This document shows, piece after piece, positions 25,068 through 34,037 of a stretch of 64,000 bases of DNA. The stretch is taken from contig JAFKGI010000002.1 in NCBI GenBank assembly GCA_017307785.1, positions 186,001 to 250,000 of the forward strand. The letters run 5' to 3'. Positions within the stretch are counted from its first letter, which is position 1. Every line of letters begins with the position of its first letter. The notes under the pieces were generated by a model. That model did not search any database. It had not been told where the DNA came from and was given only the letters and a program-made list of their open reading frames with translations. The position numbers and the translations under genes were made by a program. This DNA is from Vulcanimicrobiota bacterium. Its GTDB lineage: Bacteria > Vulcanimicrobiota > Xenobia > Xenobiales > JADMJV01.

Positions 25068-26843
25068 TTGGAGAATCGCCTGAGCGTGACTCTACCTACC
25101 GATATAGTCCAGGCTTTAGACGCGCTGCAAAGCAAATTAAAATCACAATTCGAGACTCGTGACGAGGAATCGTCGGCGTTGCGGGAAGACCGTGACAAGC
25201 TCTACGAACAGGCCATGGACCTCAGTCGCCAACTCGAAGACGTGCTGCGCGCGCGAGACGTCATGGAATCTGAATTGATCAGCGCTCGCCTGGAAGCCAG
25301 GCAGGCGTCAGAAAAGCTGGCCCTGGTCGGAGACGAACCGAGTCACATCGCCAGCCTGCGGCAATCTTTAGAGAAAGAGGCAGAACTGTCCGCTCGTCTC
25401 ACCTCTGAGAATGTGGACCTGAAACTGGCCCTGGAAATCGCCAAGGCGTCGGCCCTGGTCGAACCGCCACCAGAACCTGAGCCAGCTCCGGCAGAGAAGC
25501 TGCCGGCCGAAGTAGACGACGGACGCGCGGTCATCGACCCCTACCTGCTGGCCTACCACGACCAGGTGACCGACCTGCCCAATTTCCGCTCCGCCTTGAA
25601 CAAGCTGCAGCACGAATTGACCCGGGCCGAGCGAGGGGAGAGCACGGTGGCCGTGGTCGTCATGGACATCGAAGGCCTGCGCGACCTCAACCTCTATTTG
25701 AGTCACGCCGTCACGGACGAAGTGCTGGAGCGGTTCGCTCGCTTGATGCGCCCCTTGCTTGGCGGCGAGGATAAGCTTTTCCGCGGCCGGGACGACGAAT
25801 TCTGGCTGGTGTTGCCGGTCGAAACGCGCGGTCCCCTGGGACTGAAAAAAAGCGCCGAGTATGCTTCGGAGCTGCTCAAGCGACTCTATACGGAGTTGCA
25901 GACTCCCTTCGAGCTGGAAGACTATCGAGTCCACCTCCACCTGGCCAGCGGCCTGGCCTGCAGTCAGGGAAATGAGTCGGCCGCCGAGTTGTTGGAAAAA
26001 GCCTTGCTGGCCGTGCGCAACGCCAAGCGGCTGGGTCGCGGACGAGCCAGCATCTACCTGCTGGAGATGGAGCGACCCATCCGCGCCAAAATGGAGCTAA
26101 TCCCCGAACTGCGTCAGGCGCTCAATCGCGGTCAGTTCGAACTGCGCTTCCAGCCTATTTACGACCTGACCCTGCGCACCGTCAAAGGGGTCGAAAGCCT
26201 GTTGCGCTGGGAGCATCCGCTCAACGGCCTGGTTGAACCGGCCGTATTTCTAGAAGCAGCCTGCGAGTCGGGCCTGATCGTGCTCATCGGCGAGTGGGTC
26301 GCCTCCAACGTCTGTCATCTGTGCAAGACCTACAAGAATCTCCACTGGTCCATCAACGTTTCGGCCCAAGAACTCATGCAGGCTGACTTCCTGGAACGGC
26401 TTCAAAAGGCGGTGGACTCCGCTCAATTGACCCGCTCCGACGGCTTGATTTTAGAGGTCAGCGAGAGCCACTTACTGGGAGAGAGCGAGCAGCTGAAAGC
26501 CGCCCTCAAGGGGATTGGACGCTGCAAAGCGGCGCTGGCCATCGACGACTTTTCCTTCGACCATCTGTCGATGAAACGACTCCAGGCCCTCGGTGCCGGC
26601 TACGTCAAACTGGGCGGACACATTACCCAAAACGTGGACGAACCGGTTTTCCGCAGCCTGATTCGGGGAGCCGTGCTGGCCGCCAACCAGATGAAAATCA
26701 AGGTGGTGGCCGAGGGCATCGAAAACCAGAACCAGATGGACGCCCTCATCGAGTTGGGTGTCCACTGGGGCCAGGGCTATCACCTGGGAGCTCCGGTGAC
26801 GTTGGAAGACCTGGAGGAGAAACTCAAGAGCAAGGTGCGTTAG
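25068..26843 (+). CDS. degenerate GGDEF / EAL domain protein
   Basis: The 591-residue protein has an N-terminal coiled coil (about 20-125). A GGDEF domain (about 160-320) has G-R-D-D-E-F in place of G-G-D-E-F, so cyclase activity is doubtful. The C-terminal EAL domain (about 340-585) keeps E-S-L-L-R-W, S-I-N-V-S, L-E-V-S-E, D-D-F-S, Y-V-K-L, A-E-G-I-E and Q-G-Y-H-L-G, enough for c-di-GMP hydrolysis. There is no TM, so it is cytoplasmic. The TTG start at 25068 has GGGGGA 11 nt upstream; GTG at 25086 is an alternative. Confidence 0.9.
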   Translation: MENRLSVTLPTDIVQALDALQSKLKSQFETRDEESSALREDRDKLYEQAMDLSRQLEDVLRARDVMESELISARLEARQASEKLALVGDEPSHIASLRQSLEKEAELSARLTSENVDLKLALEIAKASALVEPPPEPEPAPAEKLPAEVDDGRAVIDPYLLAYHDQVTDLPNFRSALNKLQHELTRAERGESTVAVVVMDIEGLRDLNLYLSHAVTDEVLERFARLMRPLLGGEDKLFRGRDDEFWLVLPVETRGPLGLKKSAEYASELLKRLYTELQTPFELEDYRVHLHLASGLACSQGNESAAELLEKALLAVRNAKRLGRGRASIYLLEMERPIRAKMELIPELRQALNRGQFELRFQPIYDLTLRTVKGVESLLRWEHPLNGLVEPAVFLEAACESGLIVLIGEWVASNVCHLCKTYKNLHWSINVSAQELMQADFLERLQKAVDSAQLTRSDGLILEVSESHLLGESEQLKAALKGIGRCKAALAIDDFSFDHLSMKRLQALGAGYVKLGGHITQNVDEPVFRSLIRGAVLAANQMKIKVVAEGIENQNQMDALIELGVHWGQGYHLGAPVTLEDLEEKLKSKVR

Positions 26844-27331
26844 CGCTTGCCCTGGTTGGCCTCGACGATGCCTTTGAGGTCGGCGCGCACGCTACGATGC
26901 TCTTTGCCGTGCTGGATGTCGTAAATCTGGTATTTGCCGGTCAGGCGACTGAGCAGCACCTGACCTTTGGTGGTGCCCTGCTTGGGGTCGCGGCCGTGGG
27001 AAGATTCGCCCAGCCAGACGGTGATGGGCACGCTGGCGTTGTCACCGGAAACGGTGGCTTTGCCCACCTGAAAATCGCTCCACTCGTCCTGGCTGTTGAT
27101 TAGAAAGTCGTAGTCCAGGAAATCGCCCCCGGAGGGCGGGGTCTTGAGCGACTGCTGAAAGAGCTTGAAGAAGTTGGGCGTGAAGCAGTCGCGGCAGGCG
27201 TTGACCGTCTTCTCCAGGTTGTTGAGCTTCTTGTGGGCGGTGTAGAGGCGCTTGACGACTTGTTCGGGAGTCTGAGCAAGCGCCGGCAAAGCTACAGAGA
27301 CCACCAGAAGGATCCAGAGAATCTTACGCAC
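26840..27331 (-). CDS. exported DUF3828-like hypothetical protein
   Basis: The 163-residue protein has a signal peptide (L-W-I-L-L-V-V-S-V-A-L-P-A-L-A) and a small alpha+beta domain resembling DUF3828/NTF2-like folds: a helix with V-K-R-L-Y, then F-T-P-N-F-F, D-Y-D-F-L-I, and a strand with V-P-I-T-V-W-L. It has two close Cys in A-C-R-D-C. The GTG at 27331 is chosen since the signal peptide begins there. Its stop overlaps the stop of the convergent GGDEF-EAL gene by 4 bp, and its start is 37 bp from the divergent PfkB gene. Function unknown. Confidence 0.7.
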   Translation of the reverse strand: MRKILWILLVVSVALPALAQTPEQVVKRLYTAHKKLNNLEKTVNACRDCFTPNFFKLFQQSLKTPPSGGDFLDYDFLINSQDEWSDFQVGKATVSGDNASVPITVWLGESSHGRDPKQGTTKGQVLLSRLTGKYQIYDIQHGKEHRSVRADLKGIVEANQGKR

Positions 27332-27368
27332 GGCCGGGAGTTCCTTGCCCTTCCGCGAAAGCCCTGCG

Positions 27369-28214
27369 ATGGCCATCGACCTGGTTTCGCTGGGGGAAAC
27401 TTTCGAGGACGTGATCTTCCACGATCTCAAGTCCTGGCCCAAACTGGGCGAGGAGCAGCGTTGTGATCGGTTGCTGCGCACCTGGGGCGGGGGCGCGCTG
27501 CTCACGGCCGTGGCCGCCGCTCGCCAGAGATTGAGCGTCCAGGTGGTCAGCGGTCTGGCGCCGGGAGCTCACCGCTTTCTCAAGCGCGAGGGCCTCAAGG
27601 TGCGCAACCTTCGAAAAACGGGAGAACCCCACGCTCTGACGGTAGCCCTTTCGACTCTGGAAGACCGCGCCTTCGTCACCTATCCGGGAGTCAACGAGAT
27701 CCTCGAGGAGCGCTTTCTCAAGGCTCTGGCCACCTTGCGCGGCCGCCACCTGCATCTGGCCTTAGAGCCGCGGGACTGTGCGGCCTGGTGTCAGGCTCTG
27801 AGCGTCGTGCGCGAGCGTAAGTTGACCGTTTCTTGGGACTTCGGCTGGAACGAAGAGTTGGTGCGGCGGCCCGGCTTTGGGCAATTGCTGGAGCACATCG
27901 ATTTTCTTTTCCTGAACGAGACCGAGGCCTCGCTCTACGGTCCTGGCCTGGACTGGTCGTGGCGGCCCGGCACTACCATCATCAAGCTGGGTAAGCAAGG
28001 CTGCCTGGCCTGGCGCGGCCAGCGCAAAACCGAAGTGCGCGGCCTGCCCGTCAAAGCCATCGATTCGACCGGAGCCGGAGACGCCTTCAACGGCGGCTTT
28101 CTGGCCGGTATGCTGAGCGGCCAGAGCCTCTCCGAATGCCTGGCCTTCGGCAACCGCATTGGAGCCGCCAGCACCCTGTGTCCCGGCGGTCTGGAAGGAC
28201 TCCCCCGAGCATGA
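27369..28214 (+). CDS. PfkB family sugar kinase
   Basis: The 281-residue ribokinase-fold protein has W-G-G-G-A-L-L-T-A-V-A (39-49), the di-Gly substrate region, and D-S-T-G-A-G-D-A-F-N-G-G-F (232-244) with the catalytic Asp238 and anion hole. It phosphorylates a sugar or nucleoside with ATP. It is the first gene of an operon with a GH4 6-phospho-glycosidase (ATGA overlap) and a permease, so a disaccharide or glycoside is a plausible substrate. The ATG at 27369 is chosen by family alignment. A TTG at 27345 in the same frame is possible. Confidence 0.9.
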   Translation: MAIDLVSLGETFEDVIFHDLKSWPKLGEEQRCDRLLRTWGGGALLTAVAAARQRLSVQVVSGLAPGAHRFLKREGLKVRNLRKTGEPHALTVALSTLEDRAFVTYPGVNEILEERFLKALATLRGRHLHLALEPRDCAAWCQALSVVRERKLTVSWDFGWNEELVRRPGFGQLLEHIDFLFLNETEASLYGPGLDWSWRPGTTIIKLGKQGCLAWRGQRKTEVRGLPVKAIDSTGAGDAFNGGFLAGMLSGQSLSECLAFGNRIGAASTLCPGGLEGLPRA

Positions 28215-29494
28215 AAATCTCTATTCTGGGAGCTGGCGCCATGCGCACGCCGCTTCTCTTGCACGGACTGCTGCGCTCCGATCTGCCGATTACTCGGGTC
28301 GACCTCTACGACACCGACCCCGACCGCCTGGGCCGGTTGCTGCCGGTGATGCAGGCGGTGGCCGGGCAGACGCAACTGGTGTGCGCGCCCGACTCGCGTT
28401 CGGCCATAGCCGGCTGCGACTTCGTGCTGGCCTCGATTCGGGTGGGCGGCATGGCGGCGCGGGCCCACGACGAGACGGTGGCTCTGGAACACGGCATCCT
28501 GGGTCAGGAGACGGTGGGGCCGGCGGGATTTGCCAAAGGTCTGCGCACCGTTCCTCCCCTGCTCGACTACGCCCGCCAGCTCGAAGAGGTGGCCCCCGAG
28601 GCTTACCTGGTCAACTTCAGCAACCCGGTGGGCATCGTCACCCAGGCCGTATCCATGGAGACCAGGGCCCGCATCATCGGCATTTGCGACACCCCCACCG
28701 AGCTTTTTGAGGAAGTGGCCCGAGCCCTGGGAGTGCCTTCCAGCGAATGCTTCTTTGACTTCGTGGGACTCAATCACCTGGGCTGGCTGCGCCAGGTTTA
28801 CTACCGGGGGCACGGGCGAATTCACGAGCTGCTCGGCCAACCCGAGAAGCTCTACCGAGCGCCTTTTTTCACAGCCGACTTTCTTCAGGACCTGGGCATG
28901 CTGCCCAGTGAATATTGCTACTTTTACTACGATCCGCAGCGAGCTTTCGAGCAGACGCGAAAGGCCGGCCGCAGTCGCGGCGCCCAGCTGGCTCAACTGA
29001 ACGAAGACTTCTTCAGCCGACTGGCTGCCTCAACCAATCCGCTGGCCACCTACGAAAGCTATCTCAACACCCGCAACGCCACCTATATGGCCACCGAAAC
29101 GGGAACCACCCCGCATTGCAATGGGGCCACCTCGACGCTGGGAGCGGAGCTTACCGGCTACGACAAGATCGCCCTGTCGGTGCTGCGCAACATTCACTTT
29201 CATCTGGGCCGGCTGATTCCACTGAACGTGGCCAATCGCGGCAATGTGCCCGAACTCGAACCCGAGGACGTGGTGGAAGTGCCCTGCGTGGTCGACAGCA
29301 ACGGCACCCATCCGGTGCACGTCGGCGCCCTGCCCGACAAGATTCGCGACCTGGTGATGCGCGTCAAAACCTACGAGCGAGCCACCGTAGCCGCCGCCCT
29401 GGGGCGCTTTCCCGCTCACCAGGCGCTGGCCCTCAACCCGCTGGTGGACGACCCTTCCCTGGCCGAAAAACTGGTGAGCCAACTGCAGCGTTGA
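28211..29494 (+). CDS. GH4 family 6-phospho-beta-glucosidase-like enzyme
   Basis: This 427-residue GH4 glycosidase has the NAD-binding G-A-G-A-M (7-11), I-R-V-G-G-M (76-81), G-Q-E-T-V-G (98-103), N-F-S-N-P (135-139), and metal ligands Cys159 in G-I-C-D-T-P and His189 in G-L-N-H-L-G-W. GH4 enzymes cleave 6-phosphoglycosides by an NAD- and Mn-dependent redox mechanism. The start overlaps the kinase stop (ATGA), and the permease start overlaps its stop (TTGA). No PTS gene is near, so the phosphate may come from the PfkB kinase, which is inference. Confidence 0.93.
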   Translation: MKISILGAGAMRTPLLLHGLLRSDLPITRVDLYDTDPDRLGRLLPVMQAVAGQTQLVCAPDSRSAIAGCDFVLASIRVGGMAARAHDETVALEHGILGQETVGPAGFAKGLRTVPPLLDYARQLEEVAPEAYLVNFSNPVGIVTQAVSMETRARIIGICDTPTELFEEVARALGVPSSECFFDFVGLNHLGWLRQVYYRGHGRIHELLGQPEKLYRAPFFTADFLQDLGMLPSEYCYFYYDPQRAFEQTRKAGRSRGAQLAQLNEDFFSRLAASTNPLATYESYLNTRNATYMATETGTTPHCNGATSTLGAELTGYDKIALSVLRNIHFHLGRLIPLNVANRGNVPELEPEDVVEVPCVVDSNGTHPVHVGALPDKIRDLVMRVKTYERATVAAALGRFPAHQALALNPLVDDPSLAEKLVSQLQR

Positions 29495-30789
29495 AGCCAC
29501 CGCTGGAGCGCGGATTGGGCCTGCTGGGAGCCACCGCCACCAACATGCTGGGCATGATCGGAGTGGGCCCCTTTCTTACCCTGCCAGCTATGCTGACAGC
29601 CATGGGTGGCCCACACATCCTCTACGCCTGGCTGGCCGGAGCCGTGCTGGCCCTTTGTGACGGCCTGGTCTACGCCCAACTGGCGGCCGCTCTGCCCGGC
29701 AGCGGTGGCAGCTATGTCTATCTGCGCGAAGCCTATCAACCCTTTGGCCTGGGCAAGCGCATGGCGTTCCTCTACATCTTTCAGGTCATGCTGGTGGCCC
29801 CGCTGTCCATTTCGGCCGGAGCGGTCGGTTTTGCCAATTATCTGAGCTTTTTCGTCCCCTTGACGATGCTGCAAAAAGGCCTGGCCGCGGCCGCCCTGTG
29901 CGTCTTCATGACCTGGCTGCTCTATCGACCCACGGCAACCCTGGGGCGCATGTCGGTGGCGATGTTGGTGGTGGTGATGGCCACCGTTGGCTGGGTCATC
30001 GCGGCCGGTCTGCTGCACTTTTCCTGGAGACAGGCTTTCGACTTTCCTCACGACCCCCAACTCTGGCAGCACATCGGGGCCGTCTCCCTGCTGGCCATGT
30101 ACAACTACGGTGGCTATAACAACGTGTGCAACCTGGGAGACGAGATCCGCACCCCTTGGAAAACCATGCCGCGAGCCATCGTGGCTTCGATCGTGCTGGT
30201 GGTGCTGCTCTACCTGACTCTGAGCACGGTGGTGCTGGGCACCATCCCCTGGCAGCAAGCCGCCGCCAGTCCGACCATCGCTTCCGACTTCATCGGCCAG
30301 GTCCACGGCCCGGCAGCCGCCCGGCTGATGACCGGACTGATCCTGTTCGTCACCGCCGCCTCCCTGTTCGCCGTCATCCTCGGCTATTCGCGCGTGCCCT
30401 ACGCGGCCGCCCGCGACGGCCAGTTCTTTGCGGTCTTCGCCCGGGTGCATCCCCGAGGACACTTCCCCCACATCTCCTTGCTGACCCTGGGTGGCCTGTC
30501 GCTGCCCTTTTGTTTTCTTTCCCTGGACCGGCTCATCAGCTGGCTGATCCTGGTGCAGATCGTCTCCCAATTCGTGTGGCAGTGTGCCGGCGTGATTTTG
30601 CTGCGGCGCTATCGCAAAGACCTGAGCCAGCCTTTCACGATGTGGCTCTATCCTTTGCCGGCCCTGCTCTCGTTGCTGCTGTGGCTCTACGTCTTCCTCT
30701 CGGCAGGTTGGGAGGGGCAACTCTTCGCCCTGGCTTTTCTGGCGGTCGGACTGCTCGCTTACCGGGGGATTGACGAGCGCTCCGGCTGA
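29491..30789 (+). CDS. APC superfamily amino acid/organocation permease
   Basis: The 432-residue protein has about 12 hydrophobic helices. Helix 1 has M-I-G-V-G-P-F, the broken-helix substrate site of the APC fold, and Y-N-Y-G-G-Y-N-N follows in a later helix. It moves an amino acid, amine or similar solute into the cell. The TTG start overlapping the GH4 stop (TTGA) is chosen because the first helix begins within 10 residues and the upstream frame runs through GH4. Its place in a glycoside operon hints that the imported solute is an amino sugar or glycosylated amine, but that is inferred. Confidence 0.88.
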   Translation: MKPPLERGLGLLGATATNMLGMIGVGPFLTLPAMLTAMGGPHILYAWLAGAVLALCDGLVYAQLAAALPGSGGSYVYLREAYQPFGLGKRMAFLYIFQVMLVAPLSISAGAVGFANYLSFFVPLTMLQKGLAAAALCVFMTWLLYRPTATLGRMSVAMLVVVMATVGWVIAAGLLHFSWRQAFDFPHDPQLWQHIGAVSLLAMYNYGGYNNVCNLGDEIRTPWKTMPRAIVASIVLVVLLYLTLSTVVLGTIPWQQAAASPTIASDFIGQVHGPAAARLMTGLILFVTAASLFAVILGYSRVPYAAARDGQFFAVFARVHPRGHFPHISLLTLGGLSLPFCFLSLDRLISWLILVQIVSQFVWQCAGVILLRRYRKDLSQPFTMWLYPLPALLSLLLWLYVFLSAGWEGQLFALAFLAVGLLAYRGIDERSG

Positions 30790-30806
30790 GGCTATCCTCA
30801 AAAGAC

Positions 30807-30835
30807 AAGATAACGATATATCGTAAACTTATCTT
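30807..30835. promoter_or_regulatory. PadR-type operator, nested dyads
   Basis: ACGATATATCGT (30813-30824) is a perfect 12-bp palindrome, nested between AAGATAA (30807-30813) and TTATCTT (30829-30835). It lies 18 bp before the padR-like ATG. AT-rich dyads of this kind just upstream of a padR gene are typical autoregulatory sites. Confidence 0.65.
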
Positions 30836-30853
30836 TAGAAAAGGGAATTCCCG

Positions 30854-31444
30854 ATGCGTCGACCCCCACCCGGCGGCCCGCCCCACCATTTTCACCATCA
30901 CGGCCCTCCCCCACCGCCTCCGCGCTTTGGTCCACCTCCCCATCGCGGCGGCCGAGCCCGAAGAGGCGAAGTGCGCCTGGTCTTCCTGGAAGTGCTGCGC
31001 GACGGACCCAAGCACGGTTACGAAATCATCCGCAGCCTGGAAGAGCGCTCGGGAGGGCGCTACGTGCCCAGTCCGGGCACCGTCTATCCCACTCTGCAAT
31101 ACCTCGAAGAAGCCGGCTGGATCGCTGGCGACTCCCAGGGAGAACGCCGCGTTTATCATCTGACGGAAGAAGGCAAGACGCGCCTCGATTCCAGCCGCAG
31201 CGACCTGCAAGAATTCTGGGAACGCTACGGCCAGCCGGAATTCTCGCCGAGCGGACGACACGAGATGGAATTCCTTCATCAGGAACTTCACGACCTGGAA
31301 CGCACCGTATTGGAAGGCGCCCGCATTCTGATGGGTGCCGGCCAGGAAGACGCTTTGCGAAACCTGCGCAGAGCCTTAGAGACCTGCAAAAATCGCGCCC
31401 GTGACATCATCACAGGTCGAAAGCCAGAGGAGGAATCCCCATGA
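30854..31444 (+). CDS. PadR family regulator with His/Pro-rich N-terminal extension
   Basis: The 196-residue protein starts with about 36 residues rich in Pro, His and Gly (H-H-F-H-H-H, R-F-G-P-P-P-H), a possible metal-binding tail. The PadR winged helix follows: G-Y-E-I-I-R-S-L, Y-V-P-S-P-G-T-V-Y-P-T-L-Q-Y-L, and a wing R-R-V-Y-H-L-T. The C-terminal helices (about 120-190) should dimerise. It probably represses its own operon through the dyad upstream. The downstream exported protein overlaps it by ATGA and shares the F-G-P-P low-complexity style, suggesting a sensor pair for an envelope or metal stress, by inference. Confidence 0.9.
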   Translation: MRRPPPGGPPHHFHHHGPPPPPPRFGPPPHRGGRARRGEVRLVFLEVLRDGPKHGYEIIRSLEERSGGRYVPSPGTVYPTLQYLEEAGWIAGDSQGERRVYHLTEEGKTRLDSSRSDLQEFWERYGQPEFSPSGRHEMEFLHQELHDLERTVLEGARILMGAGQEDALRNLRRALETCKNRARDIITGRKPEEESP

Positions 31445-32088
31445 AAAAACTGATGCTCGCCTTGATCCTGACCCAACTCGCCTGGGCCGTCCCACCTGCC
31501 CCGCCGGACGACCAGGATGGTTTCGGACCGCCTCCTCCCCCGCCGGGACCGGAGATGGCCGGCGACCGCTTCGGACCGCCCGGCCCCCCGCCAGGAGGAC
31601 CCGGTCCTCGCGGTTTCCACGGCCGCCCGGGCATGAACTCCGAGCGCGTGTTGGAGTTCTTGCAAAAAAACTACCCGGAGAAGGCCCAGGAACTGCAGAG
31701 CCTCAAGGCTCAAAAGCCCGAGGAATATCGGCGCGCTCTGGGCGCCGTGCAACGAGAGCTCGGCCCCCTGCTGATGATGCAAAGCGGCGACTCGCAGCGC
31801 TTTGCCGAACGCCTGGCCGAATTCAAGGTGAACGATAAGGTGCATACTCTGAGCCGAAGCTACAAAGAGGCATCCGGCTCGCAGAAATCCGCTATTCGCG
31901 AGCAACTGAAGCCGTTGCTCGAGCAGCAGTTCCAGACCCGCCAAAAGCGTGAGAAAGAACGCCTGCAGCACCTCAAAGAGATGACCCAGAAAATGGAAGC
32001 CCGCCTGCAGGAGCGCGATGCCAAGAAATCCGAGATCATCCAGCACCACCTGGACGAGCTGACCACCGGTCAGGAGCTGCGCTGGTAA
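31441..32088 (+). CDS. exported Pro/Gly-rich coiled-coil protein
   Basis: This 215-residue protein has a signal peptide (1-16, ending A-W-A). Residues about 20-65 are Pro/Gly-rich with F-G-P-P units. About 66-215 form charged helices with strong heptad character, resembling Spy/CpxP-type or heavy-metal-resistance periplasmic proteins, though the LTXXQ motif is absent. GGAGGA lies 6 nt before the ATG, which overlaps the PadR stop. It is probably periplasmic and controlled by that PadR protein. The exact function is not known. Confidence 0.82.
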   Translation: MKKLMLALILTQLAWAVPPAPPDDQDGFGPPPPPPGPEMAGDRFGPPGPPPGGPGPRGFHGRPGMNSERVLEFLQKNYPEKAQELQSLKAQKPEEYRRALGAVQRELGPLLMMQSGDSQRFAERLAEFKVNDKVHTLSRSYKEASGSQKSAIREQLKPLLEQQFQTRQKREKERLQHLKEMTQKMEARLQERDAKKSEIIQHHLDELTTGQELRW

Positions 32089-32145
32089 CCTGTTAACCTG
32101 TTGCTCACCATGCGAGGGTGGGGCATGAGTTAAGCTGGTCGCACG

Positions 32146-33237
32146 ATGATCAACGTCAGCCAGCGCACCTCTTGTCCCACCCCGCAGGCCCTCCGCCAGC
32201 CGCCCCAGGAGACTCCGCCTCCACCGGACCGTTCCTGGCTGGGCGACGCCTGGGAAAAGGTGAAAGATGTGGGGACCGGCGTCAGTTTCCTGACCGCCGG
32301 GCTGCTCTTTCTGCACGGCAAAGACAAAGCCATCAAAGCCGAGGAGGCCAAACCGCCGCTCGACGATGTGCCGGACGTCAAACTCAATCGACCGGTCATG
32401 ATGTGTCCGGGCTGGAACACCGAATACTACAAGTTCGATTTTCTGGCCAACAAGCTGGCCGCTTCCGGCAAGAACGGCTCGGTCGTCTACCTGAGCCAGG
32501 GCAAGGCCTACAGCGACAACAAATGCACCGTGCCGTTGGATCAGATTCCCAAAAACAGCAAAGTGTTCGTCAACAAATGGGATAGCCCCAACACCCCTCC
32601 CGAGCACACCTCGGTGCAGCTGAAGCAGAACATGGACCTGCTCCAGGCGGCTTTGGGCGAGACCCAGGTGGACGTGATCGGCTTCTCGATGGGCGGTCTG
32701 GCCACGCGCAAATATCTCGACAACGGCGGCGAGCACGTCGGCAAGTTCGTCACTCTGGGAACGCCCCACCAGGGCACCCGCTTCGGCCAGCTCTGCGACC
32801 GACTGCTGACCCACAAAGTCGATTGGGCCACCAAATTCGGAGGCCTGGAAGACAGCGATCTGCCGGCCATGCAGTGGCTGGCGGCCGGCAAACCCAACCT
32901 GGTCGCCCTCAACGAACGCTGGCCCGAGCAGAGGGCCCGCATCGAAGACTCCCTGTTCATCCGCTCGGTGATCGAACCGACGCCCTCGACCGGCCGCTGG
33001 CCCTTCGCCTCGGGAGACGGCCTGGTGGAGTTGAGCCACGCCACCCTACCCGACGCTCCCACCGTGGTCTTGAAGGGCACGCCGCTGCTCAACCACGTGA
33101 TGCTGCCCCACGACAGCCAGGTCTTCCGCGAGATGCAGACCTTCCTGGGCTGGGAAAATCAGGCGGGTGTCAACGCCACTCCCCTACCGCCCACGCCTCG
33201 CCCGGACCGTCCCAAGACTCCCTACGGCGAAATCTAG
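32146..33237 (+). CDS. lipase/esterase (alpha/beta hydrolase, PGAP1/LipA-like)
   Basis: This 363-residue protein has a Pro-rich N-terminus (about 10-28), then an alpha/beta hydrolase with V-M-M-C-P-G-W (oxyanion side), V-D-V-I-G-F-S-M-G-G (Ser181) and L-G-T-P-H-Q-G-T (204-211), the usual triacylglycerol-lipase features. A late His in L-N-H-V-M-L-P-H is the likely base. It has no clear Sec signal; a hydrophobic stretch at 44-57 is weak. It belongs with the other signal-less, Pro-leader hydrolases of the window. Its stop overlaps the next start by one base (TAGTG). Confidence 0.88.
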   Translation: MINVSQRTSCPTPQALRQPPQETPPPPDRSWLGDAWEKVKDVGTGVSFLTAGLLFLHGKDKAIKAEEAKPPLDDVPDVKLNRPVMMCPGWNTEYYKFDFLANKLAASGKNGSVVYLSQGKAYSDNKCTVPLDQIPKNSKVFVNKWDSPNTPPEHTSVQLKQNMDLLQAALGETQVDVIGFSMGGLATRKYLDNGGEHVGKFVTLGTPHQGTRFGQLCDRLLTHKVDWATKFGGLEDSDLPAMQWLAAGKPNLVALNERWPEQRARIEDSLFIRSVIEPTPSTGRWPFASGDGLVELSHATLPDAPTVVLKGTPLLNHVMLPHDSQVFREMQTFLGWENQAGVNATPLPPTPRPDRPKTPYGEI

Positions 33238-34037
33238 TGCGCCGGCTGCTGGTCTGGTTCTTGCTGGTCACGGCCGCGGCAGCTCAGAATTGGGAGAGTC
33301 AACTCTCTCCCTACGAACAGCAGAATCTCCAAAAAAATCGCGCCTGGATCGCGGAGCGCCAGACGCAAGGCGAAGCCCAGGCTCGCGTCGGCGTGCTGGC
33401 GGGAGCCGGCGTCTGGAACTATGGCGCGCGTTGCCTGGTCACGGCGCTGGAGCGTTCGGGCACCGCCTGCCAGGTGCTCGACTCGAGCAATCTCCCGCCA
33501 CTGAACCGTTTCTCCGCTCTCATTTTGCCCGGCGGCTACGCACCGGTGGAATACTATGGCCTGGGTTGGTCCGGCTGCCTGAAAGTAGCTGACTTCACCA
33601 ACAAGGGCGGCCACGTGCTGGGCATCTGCGCCGGCGGCTATTTGATTTCACGCACGGTGCGCTATCAATCGGTGAACTATCCCTATCCACTGGCACTCTA
33701 TGACGGAACCGCCGAGGGCCCGGTGGCCGGACTGCCGGTCTACCCGAACTACGGACCCATCCAAATCAGTCTGACCGGGGCCGGCCGAGAACTGGGTCTG
33801 GCAGGCCTGGAGAAACGCTCGCTCATCTACGGCAGCGGGCCGCGCTTCGTAGGCGGCAGCAATGTGACCGTGCTGATGAACTATGGGGACGGAACGGCCG
33901 CCGCCATCAGCCGCCCTTACGGCAAAGGCCGGGTGGTGGCCGTGGGTGCCCACATGGAGTGTCCGGCCGACCTGGACGAAAAGGCCGAGCCACCCGCCGG
34001 CTGCGAAAAGTACCTGCTCAAGCTTCTGGATATTTGA
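33237..34037 (+). CDS. exported BPL_N / class I amidotransferase-like protein
   Basis: The 266-residue protein has a signal peptide (about 1-16, A-A-A-A-Q) and a glutamine-amidotransferase-like fold: V-G-V-L-A-G-A-G-V-W, L-I-L-P-G-G-Y (95-101) and the nucleophile Cys131 in G-I-C-A-G-G-Y. This matches the BPL_N (biotin protein ligase N-terminal-like) family, whose extracytoplasmic members are of unknown activity. The GTG start overlaps the lipase stop. Its end overlaps the convergent nudix-like gene by 20 bp. Confidence 0.85.
   Translation: MRRLLVWFLLVTAAAAQNWESQLSPYEQQNLQKNRAWIAERQTQGEAQARVGVLAGAGVWNYGARCLVTALERSGTACQVLDSSNLPPLNRFSALILPGGYAPVEYYGLGWSGCLKVADFTNKGGHVLGICAGGYLISRTVRYQSVNYPYPLALYDGTAEGPVAGLPVYPNYGPIQISLTGAGRELGLAGLEKRSLIYGSGPRFVGGSNVTVLMNYGDGTAAAISRPYGKGRVVAVGAHMECPADLDEKAEPPAGCEKYLLKLLDI

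Noticed and set aside
21892..25083. 1063-codon open frame opposite the C11-like gene
   Set aside because: It runs antisense to a gene with clear catalytic motifs and a ribosome site, and shows the same shadow composition.
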